DNA from: Georhizobium profundi
GTDB lineage: Bacteria; Pseudomonadota; Alphaproteobacteria; Rhizobiales; Rhizobiaceae
Direction of reading: 5' to 3'
Assembly: GCF_003952725.1 (NCBI RefSeq)
Contig: NZ_CP032509.1
Span: 4,255,001-4,319,000 of the forward strand
Length of the DNA: 64,000 nucleotides
Shown here: positions 47,560-57,343 of the stretch, one piece after another
Numbering within the stretch: the first letter of the stretch is position 1
Layout: the number at the start of each line of letters is the position of its first letter
Position numbers and translations under genes: made by a program
The notes under the pieces: generated by a model
Told to the model about the DNA's origin: nothing
Databases searched by the model: none
What the model saw: only the letters and a program-made list of their open reading frames with translations

Positions 47560-48843
47560 TTGAACCATTTCCGTTACCTGAACGGCGCGCTCCACGCCGA
47601 AGACGTCGACGTGGCGGAGATCGCCAAGACCGTCGGCACGCCTTTTTATTGTTATTCCACAGCAACGCTGACGCGCCACTATCAGGTCTTCGCAGACGCC
47701 TTTTCAGACATCGACGCGCTCGTCTGCTATGCGATGAAGGCCAATTCGAACCAGGCGGTTCTGGCGACGCTCGCCAAGCTCGGTTCCGGCGTCGACGTGG
47801 TCTCTGAGGGCGAGTTGCGGCGCGCGCTTGCAGCCGGCATCCCGCCTTCCAAGATCATGTTTTCGGGCGTCGGCAAGACCAAGCGCGAGATCGACTTTGC
47901 GCTCGCGTCCGGCATCCACTGCTTCAACATCGAATCCGAGCCCGAACTGGAGGTCGTGAACAGCCGGGCGCTCGCTGCCGGAACGACTGCACCGGTCTCC
48001 TTCCGCATCAACCCGGATGTCGATGCACGCACCCATGCCAAGATCTCGACTGGCAAGAAGGACGACAAGTTCGGCATCTCCTGGCAGGATGCGCGCCGGG
48101 TCTATGCCCATGCCGCCACGCTGCCCGGCATCCGCGTGACCGGCATCGACATGCATATCGGCAGCCAGATCACCGATCTGCAGCCCTATGACGACGCCTT
48201 CCGGCTGCTGCGCGAACTGGTCGAAACACTGCGCGCCGACGGGCATACCATCCACCATGTCGATCTCGGCGGTGGCCTCGGCATTCCCTACCGCGACGAC
48301 AACCAGCCGCCGCCGGAGCCGCGCGACTATGCCGAAACGGTCAAGGCGCATGTGCGCGATCTCGGTTGCCAGGTGATCTTCGAGCCCGGCCGCATGATCG
48401 CCGGCAATGCCGGCATTCTCGTTTCCGAAGTGCTCTACGTGAAGGAAACCGGCAGCAAGATCTTCGTGATCGCCGACGTCGCCATGAACGACCTGATCCG
48501 TCCGACGCTCTATGAAGCATGGCACGAAATCCGGACGGTGAAGGAAACGCCTGCCGGCGCGCCGCGCATCAAGGCGGATATCGTGGGGCCTGTGTGCGAG
48601 AGCGGCGACTTCATGGCCCGCGACCGGACCATTCCGGTTCTTCGAGCCGGCGACCTCATCGCCATTGGCTCTGCAGGCGCCTATGGCGCGGTGCAATCGG
48701 GCACCTACAATTCCCGCCTGCTCGTGCCGGAGGTGCTCGTCAAGGGCGACCGGTTCCATGTCGTGCGCCCGCGCCCAAGCTTCGATGATCTTCTTGGCCT
48801 GGACAGCGTGCCGGACTGGGTCAACGAAATCGAAGCTGATTAG
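47560..48843 (+). CDS. lysA: Diaminopimelate decarboxylase
   Basis: A 427-residue PLP enzyme making lysine from meso-diaminopimelate. The PLP-lysine motif YAMKANSN, the phosphate loops HIGSQI and DLGGGLGIPY, EPGRMIAGNAG and CESGDFMARDR are all present. The start is TTG 47560 (MNHFRYLNGALHAEDV), with AAGG upstream and no suitable ATG. It is probably in one transcript with argH and lptM and is followed by a terminator. Confidence 0.96.
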   Translation: MNHFRYLNGALHAEDVDVAEIAKTVGTPFYCYSTATLTRHYQVFADAFSDIDALVCYAMKANSNQAVLATLAKLGSGVDVVSEGELRRALAAGIPPSKIMFSGVGKTKREIDFALASGIHCFNIESEPELEVVNSRALAAGTTAPVSFRINPDVDARTHAKISTGKKDDKFGISWQDARRVYAHAATLPGIRVTGIDMHIGSQITDLQPYDDAFRLLRELVETLRADGHTIHHVDLGGGLGIPYRDDNQPPPEPRDYAETVKAHVRDLGCQVIFEPGRMIAGNAGILVSEVLYVKETGSKIFVIADVAMNDLIRPTLYEAWHEIRTVKETPAGAPRIKADIVGPVCESGDFMARDRTIPVLRAGDLIAIGSAGAYGAVQSGTYNSRLLVPEVLVKGDRFHVVRPRPSFDDLLGLDSVPDWVNEIEAD

Positions 48844-48869
48844 ACCAAATTTAAGGTTTTTCAAGCGAT

Positions 48870-48899
48870 AACCCCCTAATTATTAAGGGGTTCTTCTTT
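48870..48899 (+). terminator. Rho-independent terminator of lysA overlapping the next gene's ribosome site
   Basis: AACCCC (48870-48875) pairs with GGGGTT (48887-48892), extended by TAA/TTA inside, followed by CTTCTTT. The 3' arm AAGGGG (48885-48890) is also the only good Shine-Dalgarno sequence for the TTG start at 48898. If the hairpin forms, it would hide that site. Confidence 0.7.
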
Positions 48900-50013
48900 G
48901 CTTCAAGTCGATTTCGGCATCATTGCGCTCGCGTTTTTCCACAATGCCGGATTGGTCGCCCTGGTGGTGCTGGCATACGGCTCGGTGCTGAGACGCACAC
49001 GCGCCGGGATGGCCCGGAAACTCGTTCTCGGGCTTCTGTTTGGGGCAGGCGTCCATCTGGCGATGTCGAGCCCCATCATGCTGACGGAAGGCGTCGTCAT
49101 CGACGGTCGAGCAGTCTTTGTTGCCCTTTCTGCTGTGTTTGCGGGTTGGCCAGGGGCCGTGATTACAGCATCGATCGCCGCCTTTCATCGGTTCGAGACG
49201 GGTGGCATTGGAGCTACCGCGGGGCTCTGCGGAATTGTTTGGGTCGTGGTCTCGACGATCGCGGTCGCTGAATGGCGCGGTCTGACGACAACCGTGCCTA
49301 GCATGCGGCGCTTGACGGAAATTGCCTTTGTGGCATCACTGATGCCGATAGCCATTCTGCTGATGCCCTCGAATCTCGCGCTCACCGTTTTTCTGAATGC
49401 GGGTCTGCCGCTCGCAGCGGCGACTTTTGGCGGCGTGTTGGCTTTTGGTCACCTTCTTGCCGGCGAGCTGCAGCGTCATGAGGCCACGGTGCGAGCGCGT
49501 CGGGATCTGCGCACCGATGCACTGACCGGACTGCAAAACCGCCGTGGCTTCGACGATCTCTCCACGCGCGCCTTCCACGTTGCCAGAAGCGAAGGCAAGC
49601 AACTTGCGCTCGTCATGATCGATATCGACCACTTCAAGAAGGTCAACGATATCTGGGGTCATGCAGCGGGCGACAAGGTGCTGGCCGAAGTCAGCGATAT
49701 CATCGGAAAGCATGTGCGTGTTCACGACACCGTCTGCCGCTTCGGCGGTGAGGAAATCGCCATTCTCATGCCGCACGCCTCGCTTGAAGCAGCGCTATCG
49801 ACCGCCGAACGGGTACGGATCGCCATCGAGGAGGCAGTTTTCCTGCTGGGAGGGATCCAGATCAAAGTGACCGTCAGCGCCGGTGCGTCATGCGTGGAGG
49901 AATCGATGACCGAATTCGGTGATCTGTTCGATGCTGCAGACAAGGCGCTCTATTTGGCGAAGAGTACCGGTCGCAACCGGGTGAAGAGCGCGGCCATCGT
50001 CAAAGCCGCCTGA
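48898..50013 (+). CDS. Diguanylate cyclase with 5TM-like membrane domain
   Basis: A 371-residue c-di-GMP synthase. The first 190 residues hold five to six hydrophobic helices of the 5TMR-LYT type (for example IIALAFFHNAGLVALVVLAYG). The C-terminal GGDEF domain starts TDALTGLQNRRGF, has the catalytic motif as GGEEI (about 283-287), the substrate motif MIDIDHFKKVND, and an RxxD product-inhibition site (RVHD) five residues before it. The TTG at 48898 is the likely start; alternatives inside would lose the first helix. Confidence 0.88.
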   Translation: MLQVDFGIIALAFFHNAGLVALVVLAYGSVLRRTRAGMARKLVLGLLFGAGVHLAMSSPIMLTEGVVIDGRAVFVALSAVFAGWPGAVITASIAAFHRFETGGIGATAGLCGIVWVVVSTIAVAEWRGLTTTVPSMRRLTEIAFVASLMPIAILLMPSNLALTVFLNAGLPLAAATFGGVLAFGHLLAGELQRHEATVRARRDLRTDALTGLQNRRGFDDLSTRAFHVARSEGKQLALVMIDIDHFKKVNDIWGHAAGDKVLAEVSDIIGKHVRVHDTVCRFGGEEIAILMPHASLEAALSTAERVRIAIEEAVFLLGGIQIKVTVSAGASCVEESMTEFGDLFDAADKALYLAKSTGRNRVKSAAIVKAA

Positions 50014-50099
50014 GAATCTGCACCCATCACAATCCGGTGGGTGCCCTCGCCAAAGCCACATTTTCCGCTATCCTCGTCTTGAACCTGGAGCAGCGGTGC

Positions 50100-52706
50100 A
50101 TGGCGATTTCTACCTTGGCCGAAACGGCGGCGGCATTGGCCGCCAAGCTTTCGCGCAAGCGGGCCACGACGAAGCTCGTCATCGCGCTCGAGCGCCTCTG
50201 GATCGCAGTCCTTCCGCTTGCCGGGATCGCCGCGATCTACGTTGCGCTGTCCTGGTTCGGCTATTTTCGCGCCGTGCCCGACCTGGTCCGCATCGCGACG
50301 CTCGTCGTCCTGGGGCTGGCCGCGCTCGCGTCGCTCTACCTGCTCACCCGTTTTCGACTTCCATCGACGGGCGAGGCCGACGCCCGGCTTGAGGAACGCA
50401 ATGCGATCGCGCACCAGGCGGTGCGCGTTCAAAGCGACACGCTCGAGCGCGACAACCCGCTTGCCCGCGCGCTTTGGGAAGAACACCAGCGGCGCATGAG
50501 CGCAAGGCTCGACAAGCTTTCGGTCGGTCTGCCCAATCCCGACACGCCGCGCCGCGATCCCTACGGAATGCGGGCGCTGGTCGTGCTTCTCCTCTTCACG
50601 GCATTTGCGTTTTCTTCTTCCAACCGCGCCGGCACGCTGTCGGATGCGTTCGTTTCCCATGCGGTCAGCAATGCGCCCCCGACGCGCATCGACGCGTGGA
50701 TCACGCCGCCGGCCTATACGGGCCGTCCGCCGATTTTCCTCAGCACGGCGCAGCTGGGCGAAGGTGCGGTCATCACCCTGCCGGAGCGCAGCGAAGTGGT
50801 TGTCCGGATCAGCGGCGGCGCCGGCGGGGAGATCGTCAGCTTCGCAGCGGAACAGGCCGAAAGCGCGGTGATGCTGGCACCGACCGAGGCAAACGACGCG
50901 CCCTCGTCCGCGGTGCAGAGGCCTGCAGCCGCATCGAGTGGCGATGCGCGCGGCTACCGCATGGATGCGATGCGCAGCGGAACGCTGGTCGTTTCCGGTG
51001 CGCGAGACGGCGACCGCGCGTGGCGGCTCGCGGTCGAGCCGGACCAGGCACCGGAAATCACTTTCGCCGAAGATCCCCGCCGTGCCGTCAACGGTGCGCT
51101 GGAAATCGCCTTCACCGCTTCCGACGATTACGGGATCGTCCGCGCTTTCACCGATATCGCACCGGTCGATCCCGCGGAAGGCGCGCGTCCGCTCTACGAG
51201 GCACCCGAGTACCGCTTGAACCTGTCGCGTCGCCAGGGGCTGGAGCAGCGGGGACGCGCAAGTCACGATGTCACGCAGCATCCATGGTCGGGCACGCTCG
51301 TCGACGTGACGCTCGTCGCCATCGACGCCAGCGGCCAGGAAGGCCGATCGGAGCCGCACCGCATGCGGTTGCCGGAACGCAGCTTCTCCGAGCCTCTCGC
51401 CCGCGCACTGGTCGAACAGCGACAGATCCTCGCGCTCGATGCCAACGCCGTCGCCGAGGTGCTGACGCTGAGCGATGCGCTGATGATCGCGCCGGAAGAG
51501 ACCATCCCGAACCTCTCCCATTTCCTGCTTCTGCAATCGGCGCGCTCGCGCATCGAGCAGGCTTACAACGACGACATGCTGCGCGATTCCGCCGATTATC
51601 TCTGGGAAGTGGCGCTGGGCATCGAGGACGGCGACCTGTCGCTTGCCGAGAGACGCCTGCGGGACGCCCAGCGCGAGCTTGCCGAGGCACTGGAGAACGG
51701 TGCGACAGACGAGGAAATCCAAGCGCTGATGGACGAGCTGCGCGAGGCGATGCAGGAGTACCTGCAAGCGCTCGCTCAGGAACTGCAGAATTCCGACCAG
51801 GCCATGCAGCTTCCCGAAAACGCGATGCAGAACCTGCTTCGCCAGGAAGACCTGAACGCGATGCTCGACCAGATCGAGAATCTCGCTCGGCAAGGCGCGA
51901 CGGAAGAAGCGCAGCAAATGCTGTCCGAACTGCAGCGCATGATGAACAACCTTCAGGCCGGCCGCCAGCAGCAACAGCAGCAGGGCAATGGCGAGATGCG
52001 CCGCCAGATGGACCAGCTCGGCGAACTGATGCGCGAGCAGCAGGAGCTGATGAACGAGACCTTCCGGCTCGATCAGGAGCTCGCCGAGCGCATGCAGCAG
52101 AGCCTCGATCCGTTCAATCCCGGCCAGCAGGATCAGCAGCAGGGCAATCAGGCGCCACAGGAGGGTCAGCAGGGCGAGAACGGGCTTTCGGAGATGACGC
52201 CCGAGCAGTTGCAGGAGGCGCTGCGCCAATTGCGCGCGCAGCAGGAGGCGCTCCAGGAACAGCTGGGTGAGTTGCAGGAGAGCCTGGAGGGCATGGGGAT
52301 GGAGCCGAGCGAAGGGTTCGGCCAGGCCGGAGAAGCCATGGGCGATGCCTCACGCTCGCTCGGTGACGGGCGTGGCGAGCAGGCCGTCGGCGAACAGGGC
52401 CGCGCGCTTGAAGCGCTGCGCCAGGGCGCTCAGGACATGATGAACCAGATGATGCAGCAGATGGGCCAGGGCGAGGGTCAGGGCGAAGGCCAGGGCCAGA
52501 ACCAGATGCGCCGGTCGGATACCGATCCGCTTGGGCGGCCGCGCTCTACCGAAGGGCCGGATTTCGGCGACACGGTGCGCGTTCCTGACGAGATCGACAT
52601 CCAGCGGGCCCGGGAAATCCTGGAAGCGATCCGCAACAGGCTCGGCAACGCGCTGAGCCCGCAGCTGGAACGGCAATATTTGGAACGGCTGCTGGAGATG
52701 CGCTGA
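50100..52706 (+). CDS. TIGR02302 family (DUF4175) large membrane protein
   Basis: An 868-residue protein of unknown function conserved in Rhizobiales. Two membrane helices near the N-terminus (LPLAGIAAIYVALSWFGYF and IATLVVLGLAALASLYLL), a third near 170 (ALVVLLLFTAFAFS), then a large probably periplasmic beta-rich region (ITPPAYTGRPPIFL onwards), and a C-terminal 330 residues rich in Gln, Glu and Met that predict as coiled coil, with a GQGEGQGEGQGQ run. Start ATG 50100 has GGAG upstream; a frame from 50037 adds 21 residues. A small hairpin (52705-52720) overlaps the stop. Confidence 0.88.
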   Translation: MAISTLAETAAALAAKLSRKRATTKLVIALERLWIAVLPLAGIAAIYVALSWFGYFRAVPDLVRIATLVVLGLAALASLYLLTRFRLPSTGEADARLEERNAIAHQAVRVQSDTLERDNPLARALWEEHQRRMSARLDKLSVGLPNPDTPRRDPYGMRALVVLLLFTAFAFSSSNRAGTLSDAFVSHAVSNAPPTRIDAWITPPAYTGRPPIFLSTAQLGEGAVITLPERSEVVVRISGGAGGEIVSFAAEQAESAVMLAPTEANDAPSSAVQRPAAASSGDARGYRMDAMRSGTLVVSGARDGDRAWRLAVEPDQAPEITFAEDPRRAVNGALEIAFTASDDYGIVRAFTDIAPVDPAEGARPLYEAPEYRLNLSRRQGLEQRGRASHDVTQHPWSGTLVDVTLVAIDASGQEGRSEPHRMRLPERSFSEPLARALVEQRQILALDANAVAEVLTLSDALMIAPEETIPNLSHFLLLQSARSRIEQAYNDDMLRDSADYLWEVALGIEDGDLSLAERRLRDAQRELAEALENGATDEEIQALMDELREAMQEYLQALAQELQNSDQAMQLPENAMQNLLRQEDLNAMLDQIENLARQGATEEAQQMLSELQRMMNNLQAGRQQQQQQGNGEMRRQMDQLGELMREQQELMNETFRLDQELAERMQQSLDPFNPGQQDQQQGNQAPQEGQQGENGLSEMTPEQLQEALRQLRAQQEALQEQLGELQESLEGMGMEPSEGFGQAGEAMGDASRSLGDGRGEQAVGEQGRALEALRQGAQDMMNQMMQQMGQGEGQGEGQGQNQMRRSDTDPLGRPRSTEGPDFGDTVRVPDEIDIQRAREILEAIRNRLGNALSPQLERQYLERLLEMR

Positions 52707-52732
52707 GGCGACGCCGCCTCGCGCATCGGGTC

Positions 52733-53095
52733 TCAGGCGGCGAGCGCGCGGCTTACGGCGGCGCGAATTTCCGGCAGGCTGAAGGGCTTGGAAACGACAT
52801 CCACGATGATGGCGGCGAGGTTGTCCGCACGTTCGCGCTGCTCGGCATAGCCGGTCATGAGCAGGATCTTCATGGTCGGGTGCATGGCGGACGCCTGGTG
52901 CGCCAGCTCGATGCCATCCATCGCCGGCATGCGGATATCCGACAGAAGCAGATCGTAGCGCTCGCCACCACCCAGCCTGTCGATGCCTTCGGCGCCGTCA
53001 CCGACTTCCTCGACCTGGTGACCGTCGAGCTTCAGGGCTCGTGCTACGAACGAGCGGAGCGCCGTCTCGTCTTCCGCGATCAGAATTTTCGCCAT
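52733..53095 (-). CDS. Single-domain response regulator (CpdR/CheY-like)
   Basis: A 120-residue receiver without output domain. Acidic pocket AEDE, phospho-acceptor Asp near residue 53 (LLLSDIRMP), Thr in LLMTGYA and Lys in VVSKPF. It resembles the CpdR-like single receivers of alphaproteobacteria that steer ClpXP proteolysis. It lies 146 bases downstream of a hybrid histidine kinase on the same strand, a possible partner. Start at 53095 (MAKILIAEDE); upstream codons to 53203 are not conserved. Confidence 0.9.
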   Translation of the reverse strand: MAKILIAEDETALRSFVARALKLDGHQVEEVGDGAEGIDRLGGGERYDLLLSDIRMPAMDGIELAHQASAMHPTMKILLMTGYAEQRERADNLAAIIVDVVSKPFSLPEIRAAVSRALAA

Positions 53096-53241
53096 TGCCG
53101 TCTCCGCTTTCGTCAGCGCACCGCAATCGGTCGCCGCGGGTTTCTCTGTCCAGCCCTTAAGCCAACAAACCATTGATTGGTTTGCTTTGCGTAAAGAGAG
53201 CACGCCGGAAACCTGGTTGAGTGCCGAAATGAAGCGGCGTT

Positions 53242-55659
53242 TCAGCTCGGCTCGATAAGGGCCTTGATGCGTTCCGTCAGCTGCTCGAGCGCGAATGGCT
53301 TGGTCATCACGTGCATGCCATGTTCCAAATGGCCATGGCCAACGACCGCATTCTCGGCGTAGCCGGTAATGAACAATACCTTCAGATCGGGTCGCGTTTC
53401 GCGTGCTGCATCGGCCATCTGCCGGCCGTTCATGCCTCCGGGAAGGCCGACATCCGTAATGAGGAGATCAAGCCTCGCATCGGACTGCAAAATCTTGAGG
53501 CCCGAAGGACCATCGCCCGCCTCGATCGCCGTGAAGCCCAGCTCCTCCAGCACCTCGACGACCAGAAGCCGGATCAGGGGTTCGTCATCAACGACAAGCA
53601 CCGTCTGTCCGGCCGCTTCGAGCGAGGGCGCACTTTCCTCTGCCTGGATGCCCTGTTCGAAGACCTCGCCCAGATGGCGCGGCAAATAGAGGCACACCAT
53701 CGTGCCCTGCCCGACTTCCGAATAGATCCGCGTCTGTCCGCCCGACTGGCGGGTGAAGCCGTAGATCATCGACAGGCCGAGCCCGGTGCCCTGGCCGATG
53801 GGTTTGGTCGTGAAGAATGGATCGAATGCCTTGGCGACGACCTCCGGCGGCATGCCGGCGCCGTTGTCCGACACGCACATGGAAATGTACTGACCCGGCG
53901 GGATCTCCCGTTCCCGAGCGGCGCGCTCGTCCATCCAGCGATTGGCGGTCTCGATCGTCAGCTTGCCGCCATCCGGCATCGCGTCACGCGCATTGATGCA
54001 GAGATTGAGAAGCGCGTTTTCGAGCTGGTTCGGATCCACGAGCGTGGCCCAGAGGCCAGCGGCTGCCACCACTTCCACGGCGATCTGCGGTCCCATGGTG
54101 CGGCGAATCATGTCGTCCATGCCGACGACCAGACGGTTGACGTCGGTCGCCTTCGGATCGAGCGTTTGGCGGCGGGAGAATGCCAGGAGACGATGAGTCA
54201 GCGCAGTCGCCCGCTTTGCCGCGCCCTGCGCCGCGCCGAGATAGCGGCCAGCCTCGTCGACGCGACCCTGCGCGATGCGCCGTTCGGCCAGCTCCAGGCT
54301 GCCCGTGATGCCCGCGAGTAGATTGTTGAAATCGTGCGCGATCCCACCGGTCAGCTGGCCAACCGCTTCCATCTTCTGGGACTGGCGCAGCGCCTCTTCC
54401 GCCGCCATCAGTTCCCCGGTGCGTTGCTGGACCTGCTGCTCCAGAGTCGCGTTTAGATTGGCCAGTTCGGCGGCCTGGGCGCGGCTGTGCTCGATATCGG
54501 TGTTGGTGCCGATCCAGTTGACGATCGTGCCGTCCTCGTCCCTCACAGGCTCGGCGCGGACCAGGAACCAGCGATACACGCCGTCGTGGCGGCGAATGCG
54601 AAATTCCGTCTCGTAGACGGCTCCTGTCGTCAAAGCACGCTCCCAGGCGGCAGCAGCTTTCTTGAGATCGTCGGGGTGAACGATCTTCGTCCACTCGACA
54701 CCTTCCAGGTCTGTGCTGGAAGCGCCCGCATATTCGGAGACGCGGTTGTTGAACCAGTAGAGCAGGCCGTCGGGTCGGGCCGCCCAGACATGGTTCGGCA
54801 CCGTCTGGGCAAAGACGCGGAACTGTTCCTCGCTGTCGCGAAGCGCCTTTTCAGCCTGTTTGCGGGCCGTAACGTCCTGAAACAGCACGGCCACCTGGCG
54901 GCGGCTCGGCGGCTCGACCCGAACCGCGGCAAGCTCCAGATGCCGGCCGGTCGCGATCAACATCTGTTCGAAGCGGATCTGCTGTCCAGTGCGCAGCACT
55001 TCGCCATAGCGCGCAACCCAGTCATCGGCCTCGGCGGGAACCATCTCCCGCAGCTTCTGGCCGACGACGTTCGGAATGCCGGCATGGCGGGCATAGGCTT
55101 CATTCGCTTCGATGTGAACGTAATCGCTGGCCGGGCCGTGCGGACCATCCAGAAATTCGATGATGCAGAAGCCCTGGTCGATGGCGTCGAACAGCATGCG
55201 GTAGCGGGCTTCGCTCTCGCGCAGCAGCTCAGTGCCGATCGTCCGATCGGTGACGTCGGCGCCCTCGACGAAGATGCCTGTGATCTGCCCATCCCTGCCG
55301 CGCAAGGGTTGGTAGACGAAATCGACGTAGCACTCGTTGATCGGCCCGCCCGGCACGGGCTGCACGGCATATTTGATCCCATCGGCGCGAAACGGCCTGC
55401 CGCTCTGGTAGACCTCGTCGAGCAATTTGAGGAAGCCTTGCTCCACGGCATCGGGAAGCGCTTCGGCAACCGTCTTGCCCAGCACGTCACGACCGCCGAC
55501 GATTTTTCTGTAGCTGGGATTGGCAAGTTCGAACCGGTGCTCCGGGCCGCTCAGAAGCGCCATTAAAGTCGGCGCCTGCTCGAACATCGCTGCCAGCTGA
55601 TCGCGTTCGAGAACGACGTTCTGGAACGAGGCCTGTTCGGAATTCTCGTTGCTGTCCAA
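53242..55659 (-). CDS. PAS hybrid sensor histidine kinase with receiver
   Basis: An 805-residue soluble hybrid kinase. Three PAS domains (about 20-140, 150-265, 275-390), a dimerisation helix with the phospho-His at 442 ([13 protein letters not shown]), an ATPase domain with N-box [11 protein letters not shown] and G-boxes DNGAGMP and GQGTGLGLS, then a C-terminal receiver with Asp 736 ([14 protein letters not shown]). No membrane helix, so the signal is cytoplasmic. The start is TTG 55659; the next ATG would remove 24 residues. No DNA-binding regulator is adjacent. Confidence 0.92.
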   Translation of the reverse strand: MDSNENSEQASFQNVVLERDQLAAMFEQAPTLMALLSGPEHRFELANPSYRKIVGGRDVLGKTVAEALPDAVEQGFLKLLDEVYQSGRPFRADGIKYAVQPVPGGPINECYVDFVYQPLRGRDGQITGIFVEGADVTDRTIGTELLRESEARYRMLFDAIDQGFCIIEFLDGPHGPASDYVHIEANEAYARHAGIPNVVGQKLREMVPAEADDWVARYGEVLRTGQQIRFEQMLIATGRHLELAAVRVEPPSRRQVAVLFQDVTARKQAEKALRDSEEQFRVFAQTVPNHVWAARPDGLLYWFNNRVSEYAGASSTDLEGVEWTKIVHPDDLKKAAAAWERALTTGAVYETEFRIRRHDGVYRWFLVRAEPVRDEDGTIVNWIGTNTDIEHSRAQAAELANLNATLEQQVQQRTGELMAAEEALRQSQKMEAVGQLTGGIAHDFNNLLAGITGSLELAERRIAQGRVDEAGRYLGAAQGAAKRATALTHRLLAFSRRQTLDPKATDVNRLVVGMDDMIRRTMGPQIAVEVVAAAGLWATLVDPNQLENALLNLCINARDAMPDGGKLTIETANRWMDERAAREREIPPGQYISMCVSDNGAGMPPEVVAKAFDPFFTTKPIGQGTGLGLSMIYGFTRQSGGQTRIYSEVGQGTMVCLYLPRHLGEVFEQGIQAEESAPSLEAAGQTVLVVDDEPLIRLLVVEVLEELGFTAIEAGDGPSGLKILQSDARLDLLITDVGLPGGMNGRQMADAARETRPDLKVLFITGYAENAVVGHGHLEHGMHVMTKPFALEQLTERIKALIEPS

Positions 55660-55815
55660 GAGGTTTTCCCAGCCTACGTGTTGCAGATCGACATTCGACC
55701 CTGTCGCGCCTGTCGATGATGACAGGCTTTCCGGCAGAGCGTTCGACTGGTTCTACACCGAGACGTTGAAAACGCGATAAGATTTCCGCCTAAGGCAACG
55801 GAAAGGCCGTCAGGC

Positions 55816-56358
55816 TCAAGCGTCGCCCTTCACCACGCCCACGAAAGGCAGTTCGCGGAAGGCATAGGCGACATCCATCCCATAGCCGACGACGAAATAA
55901 TCGGGGCATTCGAAACCGACATGATCGGCCTCAAGCTGGCCCTCTCGCTTGGAGCGCTTGTCGAGCAGCACCGCGATCGAGACATTGGACGCACCGCGCT
56001 CATACATGAGATCACGGGCAAAGCGCAGCGTGCGGCCCGATTCCAGGATGTCGTCGATGAGGAGAACATCGCGGTCTTTGACGAGGCTATCGATGTCCTT
56101 GATGATCTTTACGCCTTGGCTGGTGGTGCCCTTGCCGTAGCTGGAGAGCGTGATGAATTCCACCTCCGGCGCCAGGCCAACATCGTGCATGGCGCGGATC
56201 AGATCGGCCGCGAAGATGAAAGAACCCTTGAGGATTGCAACGACCAGCAGATCATTGCGCGGCGTGGCAGCGATTTCGGCGGCGATCGCATGGTTGCGCT
56301 CCGCGATCGCTTCGGCGGAAAACAAGGGGTCGATGGTCTTTCCGCGCACGACGGGCAT
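55816..56358 (-). CDS. hpt: Hypoxanthine phosphoribosyltransferase
   Basis: A 180-residue purine-salvage enzyme converting hypoxanthine or guanine and PRPP to IMP or GMP. The PRPP loop VLLIDDILESGRTL, the ILKGSFIFAADLIR loop and the flexible SSYGKGTTSQG are in order. Start at 56358 (MPVVRGKTIDPLF) with AGGAAAGAT upstream; the frame is open to 56445 without conservation. Confidence 0.95.
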   Translation of the reverse strand: MPVVRGKTIDPLFSAEAIAERNHAIAAEIAATPRNDLLVVAILKGSFIFAADLIRAMHDVGLAPEVEFITLSSYGKGTTSQGVKIIKDIDSLVKDRDVLLIDDILESGRTLRFARDLMYERGASNVSIAVLLDKRSKREGQLEADHVGFECPDYFVVGYGMDVAYAFRELPFVGVVKGDA

Positions 56359-56504
56359 GTCTCGATCTTTCCTGCGGCAGTGGCTTTCAAGCCGCCGCTT
56401 TAGCGCAGTTGCGCGCCGAGCGAAACGATCGGCTCGACGCGACACCCATGAAGAACGAGGCTTGTTTCAAGCGTGATGCGGAAATGCATCGCCGCAGTCG
56501 ATGA

Positions 56505-57116
56505 TCAGCGCTTCAACAGCTGGACGGACGGCGGCACATCGACGAGATCGGCGCGCGGGATGCGCGCCTCGAAACGGACCGATCCACCGGCGGCCAGCCG
56601 TTCCGTGCCCGCGATCACATCGGCCAGCGCAAAGCTGTCACCGACATTCACATGCACCTGCGGCAAGCTGACAGCGCGATCCCCACCGTTTTCGACGCGG
56701 CCGGTGATGAAGAGGACATCGCCGAGGCGCGTGGCCACAATATGGGAATTGACGTCCGTCACCTGAATCTGCGGGCCATAGCCGGTGAGCTTCGCCAGTG
56801 CATGACCACCGGATATCCAGAAGGTGGCGGCAGACAGCAGAATGAGCGCGGCCCAGAAGGCGGCATCGCTGCGTCCGCGCCGCTTCGGGGCAGCCGACAA
56901 GTCAACGCTCGGCGACGCTGCGGTGGCACGGGCGACTTCTCGGAAGCGGACGGTCGTGTCGGCAACCGAATCAATGTCGATGAATTCCGCGTCAACCACG
57001 CGCGAATCGCCGATCAGGACACCGCGAGGCGCCTGTCGGGTAAAATTCTGAGGCGGGATCACATCGATCGACATCGAAGATGTTGCCTTGCTCTTAGCCG
57101 TTTGCCGTCCAAACAT
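56505..57116 (-). CDS. Single-pass membrane protein upstream of ftsEX, unknown function
   Basis: A 203-residue protein. The first 90 residues are hydrophilic, with a basic patch (PKRRGR), followed by one membrane helix (AAFWAALILLSAATFWISGG). The outside part (about 120-203) looks like a small beta-sandwich of the kind that carries INVEG/GRVENGGDRAVSLP-type strands. Proteins at this position in rhizobia often have an N-terminal zinc ribbon with a similar outer domain; no such Cys are seen here. AGGGAG stands eight bases before ATG 57116. It diverges from ftsE. Confidence 0.75.
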   Translation of the reverse strand: MFGRQTAKSKATSSMSIDVIPPQNFTRQAPRGVLIGDSRVVDAEFIDIDSVADTTVRFREVARATAASPSVDLSAAPKRRGRSDAAFWAALILLSAATFWISGGHALAKLTGYGPQIQVTDVNSHIVATRLGDVLFITGRVENGGDRAVSLPQVHVNVGDSFALADVIAGTERLAAGGSVRFEARIPRADLVDVPPSVQLLKR

Positions 57117-57226
57117 CGGACACTCCCTAAGGACCGGACATGGTCGCCCTGCCGCGATGTCCGGGCATCAGTGCCCAGGGCCGCGGCTATCGGGGAAAAC
57201 AGTTGGCAAATCGTGAAGCAGACTGG

Positions 57227-57241
57227 TTAACTTTTGCCTAA
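57227..57241 (+). promoter_or_regulatory. CtrA-like site upstream of ftsE
   Basis: TTAA-N7-CTAA, one mismatch from the CtrA consensus TTAA-N7-TTAA, placed 103 bases before the ftsE start in a divergent intergenic region. CtrA controls cell-division genes in alphaproteobacteria. Confidence 0.35.
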
Positions 57242-57343
57242 CATCCGAGCCAACGTCATGCGAATTGCAGCGAAGCGCATATCGCGATAACCCTCCGCAC
57301 ACGCAATCATCACCTGAATCGGCGTGATTGAGGATAGCAGGCA

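Noticed and set aside
49950-52229. Open frame of 759 codons on the minus strand
   Set aside because: Antisense to the diguanylate cyclase end and the TIGR02302 gene; Leu/His/Arg-rich composition of a shadow frame.
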